A stretch of 5,819 bases of DNA from Anaerolineae bacterium (GTDB lineage Bacteria; Chloroflexota; Anaerolineae; DRVO01), in the NCBI GenBank assembly GCA_012719195.1, contig JAAYAV010000307.1:1-5819 (forward strand), given 5' to 3'. The notes under the pieces were generated by a model, which was given only the letters and a program-made list of their open reading frames with translations, searched no databases and was not told the DNA's origin. A program made the translations under genes and the position numbers. Of the stretch, positions 1-5,819 are shown piece by piece (within the stretch, counting starts at the first letter, position 1; every line of letters starts with the position of its first letter).

Positions 1-735
1 ATCGGCACGAACACCGAGATCGCCCTCCACCACCGGGGACGGCTCATCACCTGCTCGACCGCTTCCGGCCCAGCCTTTGAAGGGGCCCATATCTCCTGCG
101 GCATGCGTGCCGCCGAGGGCGCCGTGGAGAGGGTGGAGGTGAGTGACGGCTCGGTGAAGTACCAGACCATCAATGACCGTCCTGCCGTCGGGGTGTGCGG
201 GTCCGGCATCCTGGACGTCGTCGCGCAGCTCTACCGCAACGAGGTGCTGGACATGAAGGGCGGCATGCAGGAGGGCAGCGCCCGGGTGCGAAACACCGAC
301 AACGGGCGCGAGTTTGTGCTTGTGCCGGCCGACGAATCCGGCACGGGCCAGGACATCGTGGTGACCCGCGCCGACATCGGCGAGATCCAGTTGGCGAAGG
401 CAGCTATGCGGGCGGGCGTAAACGTGCTGCTGGCCGAGGCCGGCATCACCGCTAAGGACGTGCAGAGGTTTGTCGTCGCCGGGGCCTTTGGTACCTACAT
501 CGATGTCCAGAGCGCCATGGACATCGCTATGTTCCCGGAACTGCCCCTGGAGCGCTTTCAGCAGGTCGGCAACGCGGCTGGCGCCGGCGCCCGCATGGCG
601 CTGCTATCGGTGGTCGCCCGGCGTCACGCTGCCGATATCGCCCACAAGGCTCAGTACGTCGAGCTTACCAACGACATGCGCTTCACCGAGCAGTTCACGC
701 TGGCGATGTTCCTGTCTCAGGACCTGATGAGCTAG
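1..735 (+). CDS. RACo-like ASKHA ATPase (DUF4445), corrinoid-protein reductive activator, C-terminal part
   Basis: Partial: the reading frame is open from the first base, and the last 244 residues are visible before TAG at 733-735. Members of this family are cytoplasmic iron-sulfur ATPases that use ATP hydrolysis to return inactive Co(II) corrinoid proteins to Co(I) in methyltransferase or Wood-Ljungdahl pathways. Visible signatures, numbered from the first residue here, are IGTNTEI (1-7, nucleotide-binding loop), a SGPAFEGAHISCGMRA block (22-37), GVCGSGILD (64-72), a LAKAAMRAGV helix (131-140), VVAGAFGTYID (158-168) and VGNAAGAGA (189-197). The tail has YVELTNDMRF (219-228), as in full-length relatives. 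The N-terminal 2Fe-2S ferredoxin domain and linker that the family usually carries would lie upstream. ATG 103 is an internal codon, not the start. A corrinoid protein or methyltransferase gene upstream would support the role. The family call is firm; the exact corrinoid partner is unknown. Confidence 0.9.
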   Translation: MGTNTEIALHHRGRLITCSTASGPAFEGAHISCGMRAAEGAVERVEVSDGSVKYQTINDRPAVGVCGSGILDVVAQLYRNEVLDMKGGMQEGSARVRNTDNGREFVLVPADESGTGQDIVVTRADIGEIQLAKAAMRAGVNVLLAEAGITAKDVQRFVVAGAFGTYIDVQSAMDIAMFPELPLERFQQVGNAAGAGARMALLSVVARRHAADIAHKAQYVELTNDMRFTEQFTLAMFLSQDLMS

Positions 736-1535
736 TGCCTGACGCCGCCGGGACGGCTCCCCACCGGCAGGCGCGCAGCCGGCTGGTTCCAGTCCTGGCG
801 GCGGTGGTATTTGTGGTGTTTCTGGCGGCACCACCGCGCGCGCTGGCTGAGAAGGCCTGGCAGGTGGGCTACGGTCTCTGCCACCAGCAGCCGGATCGGT
901 CGTTCTTCGTCGGGGGGCGCCAACTTCCTCTCTGCGCGCGTGACACCGGCACCTACCTCGGAGCCGCGGTCACTCTCCTCTGCATGCTGGGGACTTCCCG
1001 CCGCCTCGGCACGTCCTTGCCGCACCCGTGGGTGTTGGCGGTCCTGGCACTGGGCGGTGCCTTCTTCGTGGTGGATGGCATGAACTCGTATGCCGGGGCG
1101 TTTCCCTTTCTGCCGCGGCTCTACGAGCCCGACAACCGCCTGCGTCTCCTCAGCGGGCTGATGCTCGGTACGGCCATGGCGGCGGCGCTGCTGCCGCTCT
1201 TCAACTATACGCTCTGGCGGAGCGCACCCGCTGAGCGACCGCTAAACGGACGCGCCCTGCTTGCTCTGCCGGCGGCCTTAACGCTGGCCTACCTGGCCGT
1301 GACCAATGGGCCCGCTTGGTTGTACCTGCCCTTGGCTGTTGGGCTGGCATTGACAGTATTGCTGGTGCTGGCGGCGGTCAACGGTCTGCTCGTCACCGTC
1401 ATCTTGCGGCACGACCGCCGAGGGACCGACTGGCGTGACCTGGTTCACCTGCTCAGCTGGGGGGTACTGCTCACCGCCATCGAGCTGGGATTCCTCAGTG
1501 GGGCGCGCTACCTCGCCGAGACGGCGCTGCGGTAG
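735..1535 (+). CDS. DUF2085 family multi-pass membrane protein
   Basis: A 266-residue integral membrane protein of unknown function. The diagnostic DUF2085 signature is at residues 49-76: CHQQPDRSFF, then GRQLPLCARDTGTYLG, with Cys49, His50, Cys67, Arg69 and Asp70 in the usual arrangement. Further family-like elements are DGMNSY (114-119) and NRLRLLSGL (134-142). About seven hydrophobic segments are visible, near 17-38, 72-87, 98-115, 137-160, 174-190, 195-224 and 236-255. The first, ending AAPPRALA, could also be read as a signal sequence. The GTG start shares its G with the upstream TAG, giving a TAGTG junction typical of translational coupling; there is only a weak AGGA about 12 bases upstream. 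No later start keeps the first hydrophobic segment intact. The paired Cys/His residues suggest metal or redox chemistry at the membrane face, but that is inference. Confidence 0.88.
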   Translation: MPDAAGTAPHRQARSRLVPVLAAVVFVVFLAAPPRALAEKAWQVGYGLCHQQPDRSFFVGGRQLPLCARDTGTYLGAAVTLLCMLGTSRRLGTSLPHPWVLAVLALGGAFFVVDGMNSYAGAFPFLPRLYEPDNRLRLLSGLMLGTAMAAALLPLFNYTLWRSAPAERPLNGRALLALPAALTLAYLAVTNGPAWLYLPLAVGLALTVLLVLAAVNGLLVTVILRHDRRGTDWRDLVHLLSWGVLLTAIELGFLSGARYLAETALR

Positions 1536-1574
1536 AGGTCCTGCCCGCTACTCATCGTGCTGCCATAGGTTGAG

Positions 1575-1580
1575 AAGGAG
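1575..1580 (+). promoter_or_regulatory. Ribosome binding site for the M16 peptidase gene
   Basis: AAGGAG lies 9 bases upstream of ATG 1590, a near-consensus Shine-Dalgarno at good spacing. It fixes the start of the peptidase and makes a longer N-terminus, and therefore a missed signal peptide, unlikely. Confidence 0.85.
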
Positions 1581-1589
1581 CCTATCTAG

Positions 1590-4217
1590 ATGGGAACTAT
1601 CCCCACGCGCAAGCATGTGCTTCCGAATGGGCTCACCGTCATCGTGCGGGAGTCCCGGTCCGTGCCCATTGTCTCCTCATGGCTGTGGTACCGGGTCGGG
1701 AGCCGCTACGAGCCGTCGGGCCTGACGGGTGCCGCGCACTGGGTCGAGCACATGATGTTCAAAGGCACGCCGCGGTACGCCCGGGGCCAACTGGATCGCC
1801 TGGTGGCTCGCAACGGCGGCACCTTCAACGCCTTCACTCATACGGACTACACCGCCTACTTCGAGACACTGCCGGCGGACAAACTCGACCTCGCCCTTGA
1901 GGTCGAGGCCGACCGCATGGTTAACGCCCTGTTCGACCCGGCGGAAGTGGCCTCCGAACGCACCGTAGTCATCTCGGAGCGAGAGGGTCTGGAGAACGAA
2001 CCCGAGTTCCTGCTGGCGGAAGAGGTGACAGCGGCCGCCTTCCGGGTGCACCCCTATCACCATGAGATCATCGGCTGGAAGGCCGACCTACAGAGCATGA
2101 CCCGCGACGAGTTGTACGGCGTCTACCGCCGCTACTATGCGCCCGCCAATGCCGTACTGGTCTTGGTTGGCGACGTCGGGATCGAGGATGCTCTGAGCCG
2201 GGTCGAGCGCCACTTCGGACCGCTGCCCTCCACGCTGGTGGAGTCTCCCCGCATTCCCACTGAGCCCCGCCAGCGAGGCGAGCGCCGGGTGCGAGTGCGT
2301 CAGGCGGGCCCCACGTCCTACCTTCAGGTAGCCTATCACGGGCCGGAGGCGAGCCACCCGGACTCAGCCGCCCTGCTGGTGCTGGACGCGATCTTCTCCG
2401 GTGCTAAGGCGATGAGCATCTCCCGCCCCGCGGCCGGCAATCGGAGTTCTCGCCTCTACCGGGCGCTGGTTGAGACCGAGTGGGCGACGTCGGCCGATTC
2501 TAGCCATTCGCTGTCAGTTGACCCCGGCCTCTTCAGCTTCGACGTCACCGCTCGTCCGGAGCGCCGGGTGGAGGATGTGGAGCGAGTGCTGTTCGAAGAG
2601 ATAGACCGGCTGGTGCAGTCGGGCGTGTCCGAGGAGGAGTTGGAGCGGGCACGCAAGCAGACGCGGGCACAGCTGGCCTACAGCCTGGAGAGCGTTGCCA
2701 ACCAAGCTTACTGGCTCGGCTTCTTCGAGATGCTCGGTGGGTACGAGCGCTTCGACGGGTTCGGAGAGTCGCTGGCCGGTGTCTCCCGGGAGGACGTGCT
2801 GCGCGTGGCGCGGCAATACCTGACCGAAGACAACCGCACGGTGGGCCAGTTCATTCCTACTAGCGTCGAGGAGGGCTCACTAGGGGCAACTGCGGCCGCC
2901 TTCCGGCGCCCCTGGCCGCGGATCGCATTCCTCTCCGGCTCCTCGTCTGCCGCGACCGGCCTCGGACCCGAGACCATCCTGCGGCGCGAGACGAGCAGCG
3001 GAGCCACCGTGCTGACCTACCGCAACCGCTCCGCACCCTCGGTGGTGTCCCTGGCCCAGATGAAGGCAGGCGCCGTGCTGGATCCCGAGGACGAACGTGG
3101 GCTTGCCGCCTTCACCGGGGCCATGCTGGAGCGCGGGACAGAGCGCCGCAGCTTCCAAGAGCTGAACTCCGACCTAGAGGCGGTGGGGGCGTCGTTGCGC
3201 GTGGGCGCGGGAGGGCACACGGCCGGCATCGTGGGTAAGTCTCTGGTGGAGGACAGCGACCTGCTGCTCGACGCCATGGCCGAGGTCATCCGGCAGCCGA
3301 CATTCCCCGCGAGTGAGTTCTCCAGGCTGCAGGGGGAGATACTGGCCGACCTGCGGGAGATGGACGACGACACCGGCTATGTGGCCTCGCAGCGCTTCCG
3401 TGAACTCCTCTACCCGGCCAGCCATCCCTACCACCACCGGGCCTCGGGGACGGTCGCCAGCGTGTCGGCTCTGACGCGAGATCACCTGGAGAGCTTCTAC
3501 CGCCGCTACTACGACCCCCGCAATCTGACGGTGTTCGTAGTGGGCGACATGGACCCCGGGGCGGCTTTCGAGGCCTGGGAGAGGCGCTTGGGCGACTGGA
3601 AGCCCGGGGGAGCGTTGGTGGAGTGGGACCTGCCAACCGTCTCCAACCCGGATTCGCTCAGGAGCGACGCAGTGGCCCTGGCGGACAAGACCCAGGTCGA
3701 CCTCGCTTGGGGCTTCGTGGGCCTGAGGCGGAACGATCCCGACTACTACGCCGCCCACTTGCTGGACGTGGTCTGGGGCCAGCTAGGGCTCATGGGCCGC
3801 CTGGGCGAGCGTGTGCGCGAGCAGATGGGCCTGGCCTACTACGTCTACAGCCGGCTGGACGCTGGGTTCGGAGCCGGTCCTTGGAGCGTGCGTGCCGGAG
3901 TGAACCCCGAGAACGTGGGCCGGGCCTTGGCCGCCATTCGGGCCGAAGCCTTGGCGATCACCTCCGAGCCGGTCACGGCCGAGGAGTTCTCCGACGTGAA
4001 GGCCTACCTCACCGGAAGCATGCCAATGCGGCTGGAGACGAACGAGGGCCTGGCTACGGCCCTGTCGAGCATGGAGAGCTTTGGCCTCGGTCTCGACTAC
4101 GTGAGCCGTTACTCTGACATCATCGCCGCGGTGACGGTGGAGGAGATGCTGGAAGCGGGCAGGAAGTACATACTTCCCGATCGTGCCACTTTCGCGCTGG
4201 CCGGACCTAGTCTGTAG
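1590..4217 (+). CDS. Fused double M16 (insulinase/pitrilysin-like) zinc metallopeptidase
   Basis: An 875-residue protein made of two M16 units in tandem, the four-domain clamshell layout expected when the two partners of a bacterial M16B heterodimer are fused. Unit 1 (about 13-415) has the inverted zinc motif HxxEH at His50, Glu53 and His54. A downstream ISEREG segment supplies the probable third ligand, Glu130. Unit 2 (about 460-870) has lost this site: the aligned positions in LAAFTGAMLERGT are Ala507, Gly510 and Ala511. Unit 2 instead keeps RVREQMGLAYY (741-751), with the Arg743/Tyr750 pair that M16B partners contribute to substrate binding; the matching stretch of unit 1 (RALVETEWATS, 291-301) lacks it. 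Substrates are normally unfolded peptides held in the closed chamber. The N-terminus (MGTIPTRKHVLPNG) has no signal peptide, so a cytoplasmic role in peptide degradation or processing is likely. An insert-like loop at 271-285 precedes the SSRLYRALVE motif. It may be co-transcribed with its neighbours. Processing of a specific peptide (PqqL- or bacteriocin-type) cannot be excluded, but no precursor gene is visible. Confidence 0.95.
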   Translation: MGTIPTRKHVLPNGLTVIVRESRSVPIVSSWLWYRVGSRYEPSGLTGAAHWVEHMMFKGTPRYARGQLDRLVARNGGTFNAFTHTDYTAYFETLPADKLDLALEVEADRMVNALFDPAEVASERTVVISEREGLENEPEFLLAEEVTAAAFRVHPYHHEIIGWKADLQSMTRDELYGVYRRYYAPANAVLVLVGDVGIEDALSRVERHFGPLPSTLVESPRIPTEPRQRGERRVRVRQAGPTSYLQVAYHGPEASHPDSAALLVLDAIFSGAKAMSISRPAAGNRSSRLYRALVETEWATSADSSHSLSVDPGLFSFDVTARPERRVEDVERVLFEEIDRLVQSGVSEEELERARKQTRAQLAYSLESVANQAYWLGFFEMLGGYERFDGFGESLAGVSREDVLRVARQYLTEDNRTVGQFIPTSVEEGSLGATAAAFRRPWPRIAFLSGSSSAATGLGPETILRRETSSGATVLTYRNRSAPSVVSLAQMKAGAVLDPEDERGLAAFTGAMLERGTERRSFQELNSDLEAVGASLRVGAGGHTAGIVGKSLVEDSDLLLDAMAEVIRQPTFPASEFSRLQGEILADLREMDDDTGYVASQRFRELLYPASHPYHHRASGTVASVSALTRDHLESFYRRYYDPRNLTVFVVGDMDPGAAFEAWERRLGDWKPGGALVEWDLPTVSNPDSLRSDAVALADKTQVDLAWGFVGLRRNDPDYYAAHLLDVVWGQLGLMGRLGERVREQMGLAYYVYSRLDAGFGAGPWSVRAGVNPENVGRALAAIRAEALAITSEPVTAEEFSDVKAYLTGSMPMRLETNEGLATALSSMESFGLGLDYVSRYSDIIAAVTVEEMLEAGRKYILPDRATFALAGPSL

Positions 4218-4266
4218 CGCATCTCACCGGTGTTCTGTTGCGTCGTGGGCCATTCATGAGGAGACC

Positions 4267-4272
4267 AGGAGG
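4267..4272 (+). promoter_or_regulatory. Ribosome binding site deciding the start of the TIM-barrel protein
   Basis: AGGAGG is followed after 4 bases by ATG 4277. The spacing is slightly short, but this is the only strong site in the gap. It favours ATG 4277 over the in-frame TTG 4238 and ATG 4256, whose extra residues (rich in Arg, Gly and Pro) look like translated leader. Confidence 0.7.
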
Positions 4273-4276
4273 GCGT

Positions 4277-5095
4277 ATGGCGGACTTCCCTATGACCAAT
4301 GTTGGTGGTGTGGCCGTCTCCCGGATCATCATTGGCACCAACAGCTTCTTGGGTTACTCGCACATGAGCAAGGCTCGAGACCGCTGGCTACGGGAGCACT
4401 TCACGCCGGAGAAGATGGCCGATGTGATGGAAGTATTCGCCCGGCGAGGCGTCAACGCCATCATGGCGCCGCCGCATGAAGACATCCGGCGCGCCATTGA
4501 CATCACCGCTGATCGTACCGGTCAGGAGATGCTCTACATAACGACCCCGGGCAAGAACCATCCGGGCGGCCTGGAGGGGGCCATAGACTGGTGCGCGGAG
4601 CTGGGCAGCACCTTCTGCATGCCGCACGTAAGCTACACTGACAACAACTTGGTGGTGGATGAGGGGGTGATCCGAGGGATTGAGCCTCTCTTAGCGCGCA
4701 TCCGTTCGCTGGAGATGATCCCCGGCCTCAGCACCCACCGGCCGGAAACCGTCACCGTGGGCGATGCTGCCGGCTACGACCTGGAGACCTACATTCAGCC
4801 CATCAACTCCATCGGGTTCCTGTGTAATGTGGAAACGGACTGGGTGGTACGGGTGATCAACCGGACGACCAAGCCGGTCATGTGCATCAAGCCCTTCGCT
4901 GCCGGCCGCGTCCTCCCACCCACCGGCCTGCAGTTCGTGCTTGGCTCCTGTAAGCCCAGCGACATGGTTGTCATCGGCACCATGAGCGCCTACGAGGCGG
5001 AGGAGGATCTGGATATCGCCGAGGCCCTCATGCGCGGTGATCGGCCCGAGATCGAGCCGGCCATGACCCGCAGCAAGGCGCATCTCGTCGGCTGA
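4277..5095 (+). CDS. Conserved-looking TIM-barrel protein of unknown function, distantly aldo/keto-reductase-like
   Basis: A 272-residue soluble protein that I cannot assign to a named family. It has no signal peptide or membrane segment. Eight strand-like hydrophobic segments alternate with helices, as in a (beta/alpha)8 barrel: about 15-22 (SRIIIGTN), 58-64, 84-90, 111-117, 145-153, 172-183, 200-207 and 229-235. The start (GGVAVSRIIIGTN) and end (IKPFAAGRV at 204-212; VVIGTMSAYEAEEDLDIAEAL at 231-251) echo aldo/keto reductases. However, the Asp/Tyr catalytic pair expected after strand 2 is absent: that strand runs into APPHED (64-69). Polar residues at strand ends that could form an active site include His67, Glu68, Asp69, Lys93, His117, Asp122, His154, Glu186 and Lys205. 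Cysteines occur at 106, 114, 183, 203 and 225. The start is set by AGGAGG at 4267. The gene lies 59 bp after the M16 gene with no terminator between them, and a terminator follows it, so it is probably the last gene of the unit. A non-reductase enzyme (lyase, aldolase or isomerase) is equally possible. Confidence 0.75.
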   Translation: MADFPMTNVGGVAVSRIIIGTNSFLGYSHMSKARDRWLREHFTPEKMADVMEVFARRGVNAIMAPPHEDIRRAIDITADRTGQEMLYITTPGKNHPGGLEGAIDWCAELGSTFCMPHVSYTDNNLVVDEGVIRGIEPLLARIRSLEMIPGLSTHRPETVTVGDAAGYDLETYIQPINSIGFLCNVETDWVVRVINRTTKPVMCIKPFAAGRVLPPTGLQFVLGSCKPSDMVVIGTMSAYEAEEDLDIAEALMRGDRPEIEPAMTRSKAHLVG

Positions 5096-5122
5096 CATAT
5101 CTGGGCACTATGACGGCAGGGC

Positions 5123-5155
5123 GGGCGACTCCTTCGGGGGTCGCCCTTTCGTCTT
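5123..5155 (+). terminator. Rho-independent terminator with a UUCG tetraloop
   Basis: A 10-bp stem pairs 5123-5132 (GGGCGACTCC) with 5137-5146 (GGGGTCGCCC), with one G-T wobble. It is capped by TTCG (5133-5136) closed by a C-G pair, the exceptionally stable cUUCGg loop. The tail TTTCGTCTT follows directly; it is T-rich but interrupted. The hairpin lies 27 bases after the TIM-barrel stop and separates that transcription unit from the sigma-factor unit. Confidence 0.85.
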
Positions 5156-5189
5156 AGCAGAAGTCGGCTCTTGCAGCACCGCCTACGGC

Positions 5190-5219
5190 GTGACGAAAGG
5201 CCGGGACTCTCGTTACCAT
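5190..5219 (+). promoter_or_regulatory. Putative promoter of the sigma-factor gene, possibly leaderless
   Basis: GTGACG at 5190-5195 (4 of 6 matches to TTGACA) and TACCAT at 5214-5219 (4 of 6 matches to TATAAT, keeping the TAnnnT frame) are separated by 18 bp. Initiation 7-9 bases after the -10 box would fall at about 5226-5228, on the ATG of the sigma gene. No Shine-Dalgarno precedes that ATG, which fits a leaderless message. In GC-rich DNA matches of this strength occur by chance, so this is a hypothesis. Confidence 0.4.
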
Positions 5220-5227
5220 GTTCAGCT

Positions 5228-5794
5228 ATGGACGACGGTGAGATGCGCGAGGAACTGAGCCAGGTCCAGGATAACCTGCTTACAGCCCGCGCTCAGACAG
5301 GGGACCGGGAGGCCTTCGGCGAGCTTTACCGCCGGTACCTGCCGCCGGTGCTCCGCTTCCTCACCTTCCGGGTGGCATCCAGGAACGACGCGGAGGACCT
5401 CGCCGGTTTGGTGTTCTACCGCGCCTGGCAGGCGTTGCCGCGCTACCGAGAGCAGGAGGCGGGCTTCCGTGCCTGGGTCTACCGCATCGCCCGCAACTCC
5501 GTGATCGACTACTACCGAACCTCGAGGAACCACGCCTCTCTCGATGAGTCATGGGCGGGAGCCATCATGGCAGATTCGGCGAACGATCCTGATACCCACA
5601 TAGTGGCGGAGGAAGTCAGAGCCGGCCTCAGCCGGCTGCCGGAGGAGCAGCAGACCGTGTTGGTTCTACGATTCGTGGAAGGCCTCAGCCACGCGGAGGT
5701 GGCCGAGGCGGTGGGCAAGAGCGAAGGCGCTTGCCGGATGATCCAGCTCCGGGCATTGAAGGCCCTGGCTCGCGCCATGGGTGAGGGAAGATGA
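5228..5794 (+). CDS. ECF-type RNA polymerase sigma-70 family sigma factor
   Basis: A 188-residue alternative sigma factor with the two-domain layout of the extracytoplasmic function (ECF) group. Region 2 (about 25-97) begins GDREAFGELYRRY, carries the core-binding/-10-recognition stretch RNDAEDLAGLVFYRAWQALPRYR (52-74) and ends with WVYRIARNSVIDYYR (83-97). A short variable linker follows. Region 4 (about 127-183) has LSRLPEEQQTVLVLRFVEGLSHAEVAEAVGKSEGA (134-168), the -35-binding helix-turn-helix, and ends QLRALKALARAM. There is no sigma region 3. The usual region-2 sequence VQETF after DAEDL is replaced by AGLVF. I choose ATG 5228 because the upstream in-frame TTG (5171) lies against the terminator and adds residues unlike the family; ATG 5243 is an alternative. 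The stop overlaps the start of the next gene, as is common for sigma/anti-sigma pairs, so activity is probably held in check post-translationally. The signal and regulon are not visible. The KSEGA region-4 style resembles ECF groups I recall from Chloroflexota and Actinobacteriota. Confidence 0.92.
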   Translation: MDDGEMREELSQVQDNLLTARAQTGDREAFGELYRRYLPPVLRFLTFRVASRNDAEDLAGLVFYRAWQALPRYREQEAGFRAWVYRIARNSVIDYYRTSRNHASLDESWAGAIMADSANDPDTHIVAEEVRAGLSRLPEEQQTVLVLRFVEGLSHAEVAEAVGKSEGACRMIQLRALKALARAMGEGR

Positions 5795-5819
5795 AGGCGA
5801 AGGCGAATCTGGATCTGGC
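5791..5819 (+). CDS. Start of a gene translationally coupled to the sigma factor, probable anti-sigma factor (truncated by window end)
   Basis: ATG 5791-5793 overlaps the sigma stop TGA 5792-5794 (ATGA junction), and GAGGGA at 5783-5788 could serve as its ribosome binding site. Only nine full codons are visible (MKAKANLDL), too few to assign a family. The coupling position directly after an ECF sigma gene is the usual place for its anti-sigma factor, so that role is inferred from context alone. Confidence 0.55.

Noticed and set aside
504..735. Possible frameshift or degraded end of the RACo-like gene
   Set aside because: The family tail is intact (VGNAAGAGA, then YVELTNDMRF), and the stop is where relatives end, so the gene is only cut by the window start.
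1536..1589. Terminator or promoter between the DUF2085 and M16 genes
   Set aside because: Only a 4-bp GTAG/CTAC pairing is visible, with no T-tract, and there is no spaced pair of -35/-10 boxes.
3174..3758. 194-codon open frame on the minus strand inside the M16 gene
   Set aside because: It lies wholly inside a confidently assigned peptidase gene, and its translation shows no recognisable domain. Long antisense open frames are expected in GC-rich coding DNA.
3623..4117. 164-codon open frame on the + strand inside the M16 gene
   Set aside because: It is a frame-shifted shadow of the C-terminal M16 domain, rich in Arg, Gly and Pro with no domain-like pattern. The main frame is intact through this region, so it is not a frameshift product.
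4238..4276. Longer N-terminus of the TIM-barrel protein from TTG 4238 or ATG 4256
   Set aside because: AGGAGG at 4267-4272 directly precedes ATG 4277, and the extra residues (MRRGPFMRRPGGR) look non-conserved. They would encode the ribosome site itself.
5171..5227. Longer sigma factor from TTG 5171
   Set aside because: It starts about 16 bases after the terminator tail and adds residues unlike an ECF N-terminus. The putative promoter would lie inside it.

Overview
The window is GC-rich (about two-thirds GC by eye) bacterial DNA, densely packed with genes that all lie on the + strand. It holds five genes plus the first few codons of a sixth. The gene mix suggests an anaerobic bacterium, probably Chloroflexota or a nearby GC-rich lineage, but this rests on recalled family resemblance and not on a marker gene. 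The mix is a RACo-type corrinoid-protein activator, a DUF2085 membrane protein, a fused double M16 peptidase without a signal peptide, and an ECF sigma factor whose sequence resembles those I recall from Chloroflexota and Actinobacteriota.

Layout. Bases 1-735 are the 3' end of a gene for a DUF4445/RACo-like ASKHA ATPase, which reductively reactivates corrinoid proteins in methyl-transfer pathways. Its stop codon shares one base with the GTG start of a seven-helix DUF2085 membrane protein (735-1535). After 54 bp, a strong Shine-Dalgarno site leads into an 875-residue tandem M16 metallopeptidase (1590-4217). In this protein the zinc site is only in the first half and the Arg/Tyr substrate-site signature only in the second. 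A 59-bp gap leads to a 272-residue protein of unknown function (4277-5095) that reads as a complete eight-strand TIM barrel with a faint aldo/keto-reductase flavour. I see no terminator between 1 and 5095, so these four genes could be one transcript, although their functions are not obviously linked.

A hairpin with a cUUCGg tetraloop and a T-rich tail (5123-5155) ends that block. A new unit then starts: a putative promoter (5190-5219) placed so that transcription would begin at or next to the ATG of an ECF-type sigma factor (5228-5794), and a second gene that overlaps the sigma stop in an ATGA junction and runs off the window. By position this last gene is probably the anti-sigma factor or another cognate regulator.

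I see no RNA genes, CRISPR arrays, insertion sequences or large repeats. Nothing in the window is convincingly a new defence or mobile system. The most worthwhile unknown is the TIM-barrel protein.
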